Shown: positions 49,058 through 57,714 of the stretch, piece after piece
How the letters are laid out: every line of letters begins with the position of its first letter
How positions within the stretch are numbered: the stretch's first letter is position 1
NCBI GenBank assembly: GCA_934631025.1
Contig: CAKTXR010000004.1
Coordinates: 1-64,000 of the forward strand
Direction of reading: 5' to 3'
DNA length: 64,000 bases
DNA from: an uncultured Clostridia bacterium
GTDB taxonomy: Bacteria; Bacillota; Clostridia; Christensenellales; Aristaeellaceae
The notes under the pieces: generated by a model
Database searches by the model: none
Told to the model about the DNA's origin: nothing
The model's input: only the letters and a program-made list of their open reading frames with translations
Made by a program: the position numbers and the translations under genes

Positions 49058-49744
49058 TCACCAGGCGCTTTCGTCGGCATTGCCGTCGGCGTTCTGGAGC
49101 GCTTCAAGGCGCTGGCGGCGCTGGCCAAGGCCCAGTCCGAACAGCAGGCCGCCGAGTACGATGACGACCGCGCCGATGGCCAGCATGGCCAGCCTGTCCG
49201 AATCGACCGACTTTTTGTAGGCCGTTTCGTCCGCGCCGCGGTATTTCAGCTCGAGCTTCACCGTGGTATAGTCCGCGCTGTCCGTGCCGAACACTTCGTC
49301 GACGTAGGAATCGAGGAAAGTAGAAAATTCGCTGTCCAGCGTCGATGCGCCGACGTACATCGCCATGCGCAGATCGCCGATGTTCTGCGACGAATCGTTC
49401 AGATAGTCCATGACGCTGGAAAACAGCGCGCTGTTGAGCGGCACCTTGATCGCCGTGACGACCCATTCGTCGTTCGCCATGCCGAAGGCGACGGCGCACT
49501 CATAGGAGGTGGTTTTTCCATCCTCCTCGGTGTAGCCGAACTGATCGAGGATCACAGCGTCCTCAATGTAGTAGTGCTTTCCGGAGGTCAGCGCGTCGGG
49601 GCTGATCGTGGTTGCGTCGATCGCCTCTCGGGGGATGGTCAGGCCGGCAACGGCGGCGAACAGCCCGAGAATGATCAGCAAAATCCCCACAATCAGACGG
49701 AATTTCTCGTTTCTGCGCGGAACGACGATCGGAATGAAGGCCAT
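49058..49744 (-). CDS. Membrane protein of unknown function (two helices)
   Basis: A 228-residue protein with a transmembrane helix near each end (about residues 16-36 and 185-207) and a ~145-residue extracytoplasmic domain between them (YYIEDAVILDQFGYTEEDGKTTSYECAVAFGMANDEWVVTAIKVPL...). AAAGGAG precedes the ATG. I do not recognise a named family with confidence. It lies just downstream of the Gfo/Idh gene on the same strand but behind that gene's terminator. Confidence 0.75.
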   Translation of the reverse strand: MAFIPIVVPRRNEKFRLIVGILLIILGLFAAVAGLTIPREAIDATTISPDALTSGKHYYIEDAVILDQFGYTEEDGKTTSYECAVAFGMANDEWVVTAIKVPLNSALFSSVMDYLNDSSQNIGDLRMAMYVGASTLDSEFSTFLDSYVDEVFGTDSADYTTVKLELKYRGADETAYKKSVDSDRLAMLAIGAVVIVLGGLLFGLGLGQRRQRLEALQNADGNADESAW

Positions 49745-49769
49745 GGCACGTCTCCTTTCTTTTGCGGCG

Positions 49770-49807
49770 AAAAAGCCCCGTCCGGCTTGTGAAAAGCCGA
49801 ACGGGGC
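49770..49807 (-). terminator. Terminator of the Gfo/Idh/MocA gene
   Basis: On the minus strand GCCCCGTtCGGCTT pairs with AAGCCGgACGGGGC, followed by TTTTT. Confidence 0.85.
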
Positions 49808-49821
49808 GTGAAATCAGAGAC

Positions 49822-50991
49822 TTAGATCTCCGGGATCTCGATCTTGATCTCGTGGCCGACCTCGGCGGACTTGCAGATGCCGTCGATGATGGCCTGGTTG
49901 TACAGGATCTGGCTGGTGGGAACGGGCGCGGGCGTGCCGTTCTTCACAGCATCCAGGAAGCCGCGGATCTTGATGTCGAACAGGCCGGGGCCCTTGTGGG
50001 GGATCAGCGGGATGGTGGTCTGCACATGGTTGCCGGCAACGTCATGATACAGGGTCATCGGGCTGGTGAAGGTGCCGTTCCAGCAATCGGTCGAGGGGAT
50101 GCGCAGAGCACCCTCGGTGCCGAAGAGGATGGTGTCACCGGGGGTGTCGACGTGCATGGCCCAGGCGATACGGAAGTCCAGGATGACGTCGCCTTCCAGG
50201 CGGACGAACGCGGCGGCGAAATCGTCAACGCTGAAGCGCTTGGCGTTCTCCTCGGCGGTGTGGAACTTGTCGGGGGTGGCGTACTTCGGGTTGGTTCCGA
50301 AGTAGGCGGACTTGTAGCCGGAAACGGTCAGGGGCTTCGGATAGCCGATGGCGTTCAGCACGACGTCCAGAGAATAGCAGCCGATGTCGCCCAGAGCGCC
50401 GATGCCGGCGGTCTTCTTCTCGATGAAGGTGCTGTTCGGGATGCCGCGACGGCGGCCGCCGCCGGTCTGGATGTAGTAGATCTTGCCCAGAACGCCGGAA
50501 TCGACGATCTTCTTGATGTTCTGCATGTTCTCATCGCCGCGGGGCTGGAAGCCGATGGACAGAACCTTGCCGCTCTTCTTCTCGGCGCGCATGACTTCAA
50601 CGGCCTCTTCAGTGGTGACGGTGAAGGGCTTTTCCAGCAGGACGTTCACGCCATGCTCGAGAGCGTAGATGGTGGGAACGGCGTGGGCCGCATTGTACGT
50701 GCAGACGGAAACGGCGTCCAGCTGCTCGTTATCGATCATTTCCTTGTGGCTGGGATAGAAGTGAACGCCCTCAACGCCAAAGCGCTCCATGAAGGCTTCG
50801 GCCTTGCCGGGGATCAGATCGGCGGCGGCGACGACTTCGACGTCGGGCATGTTCTTGTAGCTCTGGATATGAGCCTCGGCGATCCAGCCGGTGCCGATGA
50901 TGCCCACTTTCAGCTTGCGGGACGTGTCAACCTTTTTCTCTTCTTCGGCCTGAGTAAACTGGCTCAGGACCGCATCAGCGTTTTTGCCCAT
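49822..50991 (-). CDS. Gfo/Idh/MocA family NAD(P)-dependent dehydrogenase
   Basis: A 389-residue protein. After a ~30-residue N-terminal stretch comes the Rossmann motif KVGIIGTGWIAEAHIQSYK, then CTYNAAHAVPTIYALEHGVNVLLEKPFTVTTEEA with the family Lys (EKP), and a C-terminal domain with GDIGCYSLDVVLNAIGYPKPLTVSG. Such enzymes oxidise or reduce sugars or inositols; the substrate is unknown. ATG 50991 is set by GGGGAGG. Transcribed alone, from its own promoter to its terminator. Confidence 0.92.
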   Translation of the reverse strand: MGKNADAVLSQFTQAEEEKKVDTSRKLKVGIIGTGWIAEAHIQSYKNMPDVEVVAAADLIPGKAEAFMERFGVEGVHFYPSHKEMIDNEQLDAVSVCTYNAAHAVPTIYALEHGVNVLLEKPFTVTTEEAVEVMRAEKKSGKVLSIGFQPRGDENMQNIKKIVDSGVLGKIYYIQTGGGRRRGIPNSTFIEKKTAGIGALGDIGCYSLDVVLNAIGYPKPLTVSGYKSAYFGTNPKYATPDKFHTAEENAKRFSVDDFAAAFVRLEGDVILDFRIAWAMHVDTPGDTILFGTEGALRIPSTDCWNGTFTSPMTLYHDVAGNHVQTTIPLIPHKGPGLFDIKIRGFLDAVKNGTPAPVPTSQILYNQAIIDGICKSAEVGHEIKIEIPEI

Positions 50992-51046
50992 GTGGATATA
51001 CCTCCCCAATATTGCGTCGCAGGGACACATTTTCCCTACACAGCAA

Positions 51047-51075
51047 ATTATAGCATATTCCTCGCCGGAAGGGAA
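51047..51075 (-). promoter_or_regulatory. Extended -10 promoter for the Gfo/Idh/MocA gene
   Basis: On the minus strand TATAAT is preceded by TGC (extended -10); the -35 (TTCCCT, 17 bases away) is weak. Confidence 0.5.
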
Positions 51076-51140
51076 GAGCCAATTTTTCAATTTTGCCGCT
51101 CTTTTTATTCTTTCTGATCTATTATGGGAAAAAATCCAAC

Positions 51141-51169
51141 AAAAGGAGCCGCCCTGTGCAGACGGCTCC
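51141..51169 (-). terminator. Terminator of the secreted protein gene
   Basis: On the minus strand GGAGCCG and GCGGCTCC pair around TCTGCACAGG, then TTTTGTTGGATTTTTT. Confidence 0.75.
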
Positions 51170-51188
51170 CTGTAAGATGAAAACGATG

Positions 51189-52607
51189 TTACTCAACGCC
51201 GAAGAAGGAAAGCAGATCGGCCATGCCGGGCGCGGCGGCGATGATCGCGGCGGCGCTGTTGTATACGTTGAAGAACTCGCTGGTCAGCGCATCCACCTCG
51301 TCGCTGTCGGGATCGGAGAGATCGACAACGTCGTCGCTGGCGGCGAAGGCCTGATCGGAAGTGTACACGCGCAGCTCGGTCTCAAGACCGACGGTGATCG
51401 TCTCGCCGTCCTGGCTGATCTCGAGCACCAGCTTTCCGGGATAGGTCGTGCCGGTCTCGTCGGTCACGGTTTCGCCCGCCAGATAGGTGAGCGTGCAATC
51501 GACGGTATCCTCGTACAGCTCGCCCTCGTAGAGGTAGTCCTCAAAGTAGGAGAAGCTCAGAGTCGTGCTTCTGGCGGCCCTATTGGTCGCAAAGAGCAGA
51601 TGGAAGCCTTCGCCTTCGCTCTTGCCGTTTTCCTCGATGTTGTCCATGTAGAGGGAAGCGGTCACGTCGCCGTCGCCCTTGGGCGCAACGACGTCGGCGA
51701 TCAGATAATTCTTCTCAGCGGACTCGTCGGGCAGCTCGGCATAGACGTTGACGTGCGTGTCGGCTTCGTTGTTGAATACGACGGTCTGGAAGGAGGCGAA
51801 CGCCTCGGAATCCGCGCTTTCGGAAATGTCATAGGAGATGACGAAATCGCTGTTGTCGGTGACCAGCACATAGCCGGCGACGGCGAAGTCCGCATCGGCG
51901 TTTTCGGTCGTTTCAATCTCTCCGCCGGCGGCGGTCACGAGCGCGGTGAACGCGTCCAGCAGGTCGCTTACCAGCGTATCCAGCTCGGGATCGAGCGCGC
52001 GGAGATCCTCGATCAGCTTGACGACGTCGGCATAGGTGGTGGAGAAGTCGTAGCAGCCGCCGGTCAGCGTGGTTTCGTCGTCGTATTCGAAGCTGGTGTC
52101 CGCATTATATTCGATGTTCAGCGCCTTGGAGGCCAGCTCGCCCGCCTGAGAAACGACGTCCTGAGAGGGCACATAGTTTATCAGCGCGGTGAACGCGTCG
52201 GCCAGCGCGGTCATCTGCGGCTCGAGCGCGGCAAGGCTTTCCTGCATATCGCCGAAGCCGGATTCCAGCTCGTCGGTCAGCAGGGAGAGGGGCAGCTTGA
52301 CGCTCTTGGTCATGCCGTCCAGACTGGCGATAATGGACTCGCCGTCCCAGTTCGCGCCGCCGCTCAGCGCGGTCTGATCGCCGCCCATGAGGGAGAGCAG
52401 CAGGCGGCCCGCGCCGTTTTCTGCGTCCACGCCGCCGTCGAGGGTCAGCGCGATTTCAGCGGTACAGGTCTGATCGCCGTAGGTAATGGAGGGGTTTTTC
52501 AGCGTGAGGGCGGCGGAGGAATAGCTCTCGGCCAGGGCGCTCAGCGGCGCGCAGGCCAGCACCAGCGCCAGGATCAGGGCCAGCAGGGACAGATGCTTGC
52601 GGTTCAT
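51189..52607 (-). CDS. Secreted protein of unknown function
   Basis: A 472-residue protein with a clear signal peptide (NRKHLSLLALILALVLACAPLSALAES) and a beta-rich acidic mature part with many Thr/Tyr strands (TYGDQTCTAEIALTLDGG, SFSYFEDYLYEGELYEDTVDCTLTYLAGE). No catalytic motif or anchor is recognised. ATG 52607 follows AAAGGAG. It has its own promoter and terminator. It could be a ligand-binding or matrix-type exported protein; this is a guess. Confidence 0.75.
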   Translation of the reverse strand: MNRKHLSLLALILALVLACAPLSALAESYSSAALTLKNPSITYGDQTCTAEIALTLDGGVDAENGAGRLLLSLMGGDQTALSGGANWDGESIIASLDGMTKSVKLPLSLLTDELESGFGDMQESLAALEPQMTALADAFTALINYVPSQDVVSQAGELASKALNIEYNADTSFEYDDETTLTGGCYDFSTTYADVVKLIEDLRALDPELDTLVSDLLDAFTALVTAAGGEIETTENADADFAVAGYVLVTDNSDFVISYDISESADSEAFASFQTVVFNNEADTHVNVYAELPDESAEKNYLIADVVAPKGDGDVTASLYMDNIEENGKSEGEGFHLLFATNRAARSTTLSFSYFEDYLYEGELYEDTVDCTLTYLAGETVTDETGTTYPGKLVLEISQDGETITVGLETELRVYTSDQAFAASDDVVDLSDPDSDEVDALTSEFFNVYNSAAAIIAAAPGMADLLSFFGVE

Positions 52608-52649
52608 GTCGGATCTCCTTTCATCGTTGGGCACTTAACCAGTATCTTA

Positions 52650-52678
52650 AGCATACAGTATTTGCGCGCAAAATGCAA
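52650..52678 (-). promoter_or_regulatory. SigA-type promoter of the secreted protein gene
   Basis: On the minus strand TTGCAT and TATGCT are 17 bases apart, 42 bases upstream of the ATG. Confidence 0.6.
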
Positions 52679-52769
52679 CACCAATCTTTTCAATCGTCGC
52701 TCTGAACGTCTCAAAACGTCATTTTGCCGGACGGGCGCGCATATCATGGCGGCAAAGGGGTGATTCATC

Positions 52770-53171
52770 ATGGCGGAACAATCAAGGAGGGGCGTTGTCG
52801 CGGCGCTTCTGCGCGGGCTGGCCGCGGCCGTGGGCGCAACGCTTCTCGGTATGCTGATTCTCGCGGCGCTGGTGGTGTGGGCGGCGCTGAGCGACACGGC
52901 GCTGGGCGCGCTCAATCAGACGCTCAAGCTGATCGCCATCGCCGTGGGCGCGCTGTGCGCGGTGCGGCCGGGCGGCGAGCGCGGGCTGGTGAAGGGCGCG
53001 TGCGTGGGGCTGATCTACATCGCGCTGGGCTACGGCGTGTGCGCGATCTTTAACGATCTGCTGGTCACGCCGTCCATGCTGGCGCTCGAGCTGCTCATGG
53101 GGCTGGGGATCGGCGCGCTGTGCGGCGCGATCACGGCCAATCTGCGTCCCCTGCGCCGAAAGCGCGCGTAA
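52770..53171 (+). CDS. TIGR04086 family membrane protein
   Basis: A 133-residue protein with four hydrophobic segments (about 9-38, 47-65, 73-92, 99-120) in the TIGR04086 pattern: GLLRGL-type start (ALLRGLAAAVGATLL), LKLIAIAVGALCAVRPGGERGLVKGACVGLIYI. The family is common in spore-forming Firmicutes and of unknown function. ATG 52770 has AAAGGGG upstream. Confidence 0.8.
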   Translation: MAEQSRRGVVAALLRGLAAAVGATLLGMLILAALVVWAALSDTALGALNQTLKLIAIAVGALCAVRPGGERGLVKGACVGLIYIALGYGVCAIFNDLLVTPSMLALELLMGLGIGALCGAITANLRPLRRKRA

Positions 53172-53178
53172 AGCCATG

Positions 53179-53213
53179 CGGTGCGTTTCTGTGATGAAGC
53201 GCGCCGTTTTTTT
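53179..53213 (+). terminator. Terminator after the TIGR04086 gene
   Basis: CGGTGCGTTTC pairs with GAAGCGCGCCG (two wobbles) around TGTGAT, followed by TTTTTTT. Confidence 0.8.
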
Positions 53214-53250
53214 GTCGGGCGCGCCGGGCGTCCGGCGTCGGCTCTGTGGG

Positions 53251-53503
53251 GTGTCGCCGGTTTTGCAAGTCCGTTGCCAGCTCCGCGAGTCCATTAATAG
53301 ACCTGCAAAGTGTCATCAGTTTCGCGAGCTATCACCAGTTCCGCGGGTTGTTGCCAGATCCATGAGTTGTTGCCAGTTTCGCGAGCTATCGCCAGCCCCG
53401 CGAATTATCGCCAGTTCCGCGAGCTGTCGTCATCTCTGCGAGTACATTGCTGGTTTTGTGAGTTCACCATTCGCTTTACGAGTTTGCCGCCAGTTCCGTG
53501 AAT
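53251..53503. repeat. Degenerate 19-20 bp tandem repeat array, about 13 units
   Basis: The core GCGAG (or a one- to two-base variant such as GCAAG, GTGAG, ACGAG) recurs at 53265, 53285, 53305, 53324, 53343, 53362, 53381, 53400, 53419, 53438, 53458, 53478 and 53498, that is every 19 or 20 bases. The consensus unit is close to ATCGCCAGTTCCGCGAGCT. Periods of 19-20 are not multiples of three, so it is not a coding repeat. It fills the gap between two convergent genes; the 166 bases from 53504 to the GH106-like stop hold nothing else recognisable. Confidence 0.88.
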
Positions 53504-53669
53504 CGTTCGCCCGCCGCGTTGCTCCGGCGCTGGATGTTCACGCGCCGTCTGCATTCGCGGCGGCTGTACGTCGCGACGCTCGATTTTCAGCGCAATTCGG
53601 CGCTCTTTTTGCGTAAACGTGCGGAAAATCTCACTTTTAATCGCGGTGGGAGGACGGCGCGCCGCTCCC

Positions 53670-56081
53670 TCAAACCGGCCGCGCCAGCGTGAGCGTGACC
53701 GGGCCGTATAGCCCGCCGTCCAGCGATTCCCGTTCGAACAGCAGCGTCTTTTCATGATACACGCCGATTTCGTCCTTCGGCCAGCGGTCGATCACGTCGG
53801 TGTGGACGATTTCGTTGGCCGGCGTGTTGGCCACCTCGATCGTCAGCTCGAACGGCCCCTGCGGCGCGGGGAAGGTCGCTTCAAACGGCGGCATGGCGGC
53901 CAGCGCGGCTTCCTCGCCGTTCACCAGCACGCGCGCCGAATAGGCCACCCGCCCCAGCTTCAGGCGGTAAACGTCGCCCGCCCGCACGGCGCAGTCCGGC
54001 TCGATGCGCGTTCGGTAGTGAACCTCGCCCGAGAATGCTTCGCTCAGCCGGCCGCGCCAACTGCCCAGCTCGGCAGGCTCGAACGGCGCGTCGATTTCGT
54101 CGCGGCGGATGCCCATGTCGTCGATCTTGTAGGCCGAAACGGGCGCAAACGTGAACGCGCGCAGCTCACGCGTGCAAATGTCGCGGTATTCGGGCGCGGT
54201 TTCGAGCGCGGCGCTCGTAAAGAGGAAGGCGCAGGCCTGTCCGCTCTCGAGCCGCACGACGGTTTCACCGCTCTCCGCGATCTCCGGACGGCGGATTTCG
54301 CCCTCCTCCAGCGCCAGATAGTAATCGGGCACGCCCTCGTCGAAGCGCACGCGGGATGCACAGGGCTTGCCGCCCTCGTTGACGATGAAATACAGCCGGT
54401 CGCCGTTTTCGAGCGCAATGCGGCGCGCGCGCAGTTCGGCGCTGCCGCACTGAATTGTGGGGCGCGGCGTGAAGGGCGCGAGTCGGTTCAGCTTTTCGGC
54501 CACGTCGGCGGGCATATGCCGGCATTCGGGTATGACGACGCAGCGGTAGACGGCCTTGCCGATGCGCAGCGCGCCGTCCTCGAGCGCGGCCAGACGGATC
54601 GCCTCGTCGTCGATCAGGTCGAAGTCGATCCCCGCGCGCTCGAGAGCCAGCCCCTTTTCGAGGAAGGAAGCGGCGGCGCGGCGGGCGGTTTCGCCGTCGG
54701 CCAGCTCGTCGCGGTCGGGGACGTAGAGCGCCGTATCGATCATCGCGTCGCCCAGCTGGAGCAGATACTGCGTGCGGTCGATCAGCGCGTTGAGCGCGCG
54801 CATATGGCCGATGCCGGGCACCTCGGGGGTATAGCAGGGGCGCATGGCCAGCGGCGTGACGCGCTCGCGGTTGGCGGGCACGTTCATGCCGTTGAGCACG
54901 GTCAGCCCGCGGACAAACTGCCCGTTGGCGACGGCGCGCGTCTGCCCCCACGTCAGTCCCGCGCCGAAGATGTTGAAGGACTCGCTCACGCACAGCCGGC
55001 CGCCGTTCTGCCGCGCGGCGGAGGCGGCGAAGCGCGTAAAGAAGGGGATCTCGGCGGGCTGGGGCGCGGCGATCATGTCGGGCGCGGTCAGCTGCCGCCA
55101 GATCAGATCCACGCCGGGCATATCCATCAGCCGGAGCGCGGCGAGCAGACTGCCGCAGCCGTTCTCCCGTGCGGCGACCAGACTGTCCTCGTGGTTGAGA
55201 TGACCGCATAGCGCCATGCCGTGCGCGCGGCACCAGTCGCGGATCGGCTTCAAATATTGCTCGCGGAACAGCTTGCCGCACAGCGCGTAATAGTCGATGC
55301 GGGTCTGCTCGTCCTCGGGCGCAGTGAATTTCTCCGGCTCGAAGATCACGGGGAGCCGATCGGTCAGGTCATAGCCGTATTCGCTCTGGAACAGCTCGGC
55401 CAGACCGTCGCGCCAGGCCGGCATGTACGTGCTCGGCTCGTCGGTGAACATATAGTGCGCGTAGCTTCCGCTCAGCTCGCCCAGCGCGGCGGCATAGCGC
55501 TCGTGGGTCAGTCGGATAAACAGCTCTGTGGCGCGGCTGTCGAGCGAAGTGGCCAGCGCCGTGGCGGCGGCGCGTTTGGCGCAGTATTCGTCGATCAGGC
55601 GATCGGTCTTAAAGCGCTCGCCGGCATGGACGCGCGCGCCGTCCGAGAACGCGGCGATCACTTCGTGCGCGGGGCGATAGGCCACGCCGGCGGGCAAACG
55701 AACCGCGCGGCGCACGAGATCCTGGCGAATCAGCGCCGGTTCAATCGCCACGACGCGGCGATCGGCGCTGCCGGACGGCCAGCCGCCCTCGTCGTAGAGC
55801 CAGAACGTCATGTCGCGCTTCTTTGCGGCGCGGGCGGCATAGACGATCAGCTCGAAAAAAGCGTCCGTCAGATAGCCAGGGGAGAGCGGCGTGCGCATAT
55901 TGCTGGGGCGAAAGTCGGCGGGCATGGGAATGACGTATACCGAGCGGATGCCGAAGGACAGCATCTCGTCCAGCTCGCGGTCGATAAGCTCGCGTGTGAT
56001 AGGGCCGTTCCACGGCCACGCGTAGACCGGCGCGCTTTCGACCGGCGGGATTCGGAACAGGGTGCTTTCGAACGAGGGCAT
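53670..56081 (-). CDS. GH106-like glycoside hydrolase (putative alpha-L-rhamnosidase)
   Basis: An 803-residue protein with the GH106-type layout: N-terminal barrel starting YAWPWNGPITRELIDRELDEMLSFGIRSVYVIP, then WLYDEGGWPSGSADRRVV, MFTDEPSTY (probable catalytic Glu region), GMALCGHLNHEDSL, and a C-terminal galactose-binding/beta-sandwich domain (LGRVAYSARVLVNGEEAALAAMPPFEATFP). Compared with full GH106 rhamnosidases (~1000 residues) it is shorter. No signal peptide. It may remove rhamnose from pectic or plant glycosides; specificity is inferred from family resemblance only. GGAGG precedes the ATG. Confidence 0.7.
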   Translation of the reverse strand: MPSFESTLFRIPPVESAPVYAWPWNGPITRELIDRELDEMLSFGIRSVYVIPMPADFRPSNMRTPLSPGYLTDAFFELIVYAARAAKKRDMTFWLYDEGGWPSGSADRRVVAIEPALIRQDLVRRAVRLPAGVAYRPAHEVIAAFSDGARVHAGERFKTDRLIDEYCAKRAAATALATSLDSRATELFIRLTHERYAAALGELSGSYAHYMFTDEPSTYMPAWRDGLAELFQSEYGYDLTDRLPVIFEPEKFTAPEDEQTRIDYYALCGKLFREQYLKPIRDWCRAHGMALCGHLNHEDSLVAARENGCGSLLAALRLMDMPGVDLIWRQLTAPDMIAAPQPAEIPFFTRFAASAARQNGGRLCVSESFNIFGAGLTWGQTRAVANGQFVRGLTVLNGMNVPANRERVTPLAMRPCYTPEVPGIGHMRALNALIDRTQYLLQLGDAMIDTALYVPDRDELADGETARRAAASFLEKGLALERAGIDFDLIDDEAIRLAALEDGALRIGKAVYRCVVIPECRHMPADVAEKLNRLAPFTPRPTIQCGSAELRARRIALENGDRLYFIVNEGGKPCASRVRFDEGVPDYYLALEEGEIRRPEIAESGETVVRLESGQACAFLFTSAALETAPEYRDICTRELRAFTFAPVSAYKIDDMGIRRDEIDAPFEPAELGSWRGRLSEAFSGEVHYRTRIEPDCAVRAGDVYRLKLGRVAYSARVLVNGEEAALAAMPPFEATFPAPQGPFELTIEVANTPANEIVHTDVIDRWPKDEIGVYHEKTLLFERESLDGGLYGPVTLTLARPV

Positions 56082-56321
56082 GGGGCATACCTCCTTGCGA
56101 ATAGATGGAACTGGTCAGGGCGTGTGTTAAGAGGCCGGCGGGTTGTAATTTTTGCGCTCTTTCGCTGGAAAGCGATGATTCAGCGCAGGTAACGCTGGAA
56201 TGAGCTTGGTTCGTTTTTCCATCGAAGCCATGCTTCAGGTAGAGTCCGGAGAGCTTGAGCAGCGCGGCTGGCGGGACAGGCCGCGGAGGACATATCTCCT
56301 CCTGATTAGAGACGCATTTTG
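56082..56321. other. Intergenic stretch without a recognised gene
   Basis: Between the GH106-like start and the terminator of the upstream membrane protein gene. It should hold the GH106 promoter, but no convincing -35/-10 pair was found. A 37-codon frame with AGGAGG upstream (56293 to 56180, minus) was seen but has no supporting similarity. Confidence 0.5.
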
Positions 56322-56355
56322 AAAAAAGGACGCGCCGCAGTGAAACGGCGCGCCC
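56322..56355 (-). terminator. Terminator of the membrane protein gene
   Basis: On the minus strand GGCGCGCCG pairs with CGGCGCG-CC, followed by TTTTTT. Confidence 0.8.
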
Positions 56356-56432
56356 CACAGGCAGCAGAGAAGAACGCTGAACCGGTGAGCGCCGCGCGGA
56401 AAGAGCGGAAAACGAGCCGCACGGGGCGCGGC

Positions 56433-57287
56433 TTACAGTATGTCGCGCGCCTTCAGCGTCAGGCGATGCCAGTACAGCCGCGTCAGCTCGTAGCGCGGAC
56501 GGGCGATCAGGCCCAGCCCCAGCATCCAGAAGCCGCCCAGCGCCAGAGATGTGGCCCACGTCCACGCGGGCAGGGCGAACAGCGCGGCCAGCAGCTGCAG
56601 CGCGGTCATCGTCAGGCCCATGTCGGTCGCGATGGGCGTTGTGACGAAGCATCCGGCGACGATCAGCGCGGCGGTCAGCACAAAGGCAATGAGAAACCAT
56701 CCCAGCGCCGTGAAGAACAGCCCCGCCGGCGAGAACATGCGCTTCAGCGCGGTTTTCAGCGATGCGGCGACGGCGCGTCCGGACACGCGCTCGGGGCATT
56801 CGGCCAGATAGAGCGCGACCTGCCGCGCAAACACGCTGGCAAAGCCGCCCAGCATGATCAGCAGCAGCGCCGCGAGCGCGATAACGCCCAGCGACAGCAC
56901 AAGGCTGGCGGTCGAGGTGAACAGCGCGCGGGTGACGGTCGTCCAGTCGGTCATGACCCAGTTGTACAGCGCTTCGAACAGCGCGGCCATGAGCGCGGCG
57001 GGCAGCGCCAGCGGCAGCATGGCAAGCAGCCGGCCAAAGGATACGCGTTTTGCGCTGCGTCCGGCGCTTTCACGGGCGGCTCGGGCGAGCGGAATCTGAA
57101 TGGAAAGCGATATGAGCGCGATGAAATACGCGCACAGCGGCAGGACGAAGCGCCCCTTCATGAGCGCGCCCAGCGCCAGTACGAGCGTGTCCAGCAGCAG
57201 CTCGAGCGCGATGATTCCGCGAATTTTTCCCGACGCGCGCGCGAGCGTCGCTTTCATCAGGCGGCGGGATTGGCCGATTGTCGTCAT
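56433..57287 (-). CDS. Multi-pass membrane protein of unknown function
   Basis: A 284-residue, Ala/Leu-rich integral membrane protein with about six hydrophobic segments, resembling the loose DUF975/YIP-like families of Firmicutes. Conserved-looking parts are SIQIPLARAARESAGR and RFSP-like KTALKRMFSPAG between helices. The ATG at 57287 is chosen because AGGAG lies 10 bases upstream; an in-frame ATG at 57329 has no such site. Function unknown. Confidence 0.7.
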   Translation of the reverse strand: MTTIGQSRRLMKATLARASGKIRGIIALELLLDTLVLALGALMKGRFVLPLCAYFIALISLSIQIPLARAARESAGRSAKRVSFGRLLAMLPLALPAALMAALFEALYNWVMTDWTTVTRALFTSTASLVLSLGVIALAALLLIMLGGFASVFARQVALYLAECPERVSGRAVAASLKTALKRMFSPAGLFFTALGWFLIAFVLTAALIVAGCFVTTPIATDMGLTMTALQLLAALFALPAWTWATSLALGGFWMLGLGLIARPRYELTRLYWHRLTLKARDIL

Positions 57288-57441
57288 GGCGGAAAATCTC
57301 CTTTCGGCGGGCGCAGCGCGCCGCGTCATTGGCTCAGACGGGCGGCGGCGCGCGTTTGTTTCAGCATTGGCGCGTCAAATGCGAAAAAATTCGACATACA
57401 AAACGCAGATGTATGAGGTTTCGCCGTCGCGGCGCGCTTTT

Positions 57442-57566
57442 CCTGCCGACGGAAGCGCGCCCGCCGAATTTTGAGCTGCGGCGACGGCGTGAAGCGGCGG
57501 CGAACCCTTTCGCCTGCCGACAAAGGCAGACCAGCCGAATTTTGCGATACGGCGACTGAGTGAAGC
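57442..57566. repeat. 71-bp-offset direct repeat in the pheT-membrane protein spacer
   Basis: Two diverged copies share CCTGCCGAC (57442, 57513), CCGAATTTTG (57464, 57535), CGGCGAC (57479, 57550) and GTGAAGC (57489, 57560), all offset by exactly 71 bases. The surrounding gap 57288-57657 has no gene I can support. It resembles an interspersed repeat family, to be checked elsewhere in the genome. Confidence 0.8.
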
Positions 57567-57657
57567 AGTCTTACGCACGGCGGGGCAGGGAGAACATTTC
57601 AATATTCGTGGGCATGGCGACGATGCGGTTTCTTCAGCGCGCGAAGGGAAGTGTTTC

Positions 57658-57693
57658 AAAAAAACGGGGACGAACCGTTTCCGGCTCGTCCCC
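57658..57693 (-). terminator. Terminator of pheST
   Basis: On the minus strand GGGGACGAgCCG pairs with CGGtTCGTCCCC around GAAA, followed by GTTTTTTT. Confidence 0.9.
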
Positions 57694-57714
57694 ATGGCGT
57701 ATATATAATGGAAA

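Noticed and set aside
53251..53503. CRISPR array
   Set aside because: Units are 19-20 bp with no separate constant repeat and unique spacer, and no cas genes are near.
56180..56293. 37-residue minus-strand frame starting after AGGAGG upstream of the GH106-like gene
   Set aside because: The start site is plausible, but the peptide has no hydrophobic segment, repeats or known pattern; evidence is too thin to call a gene.
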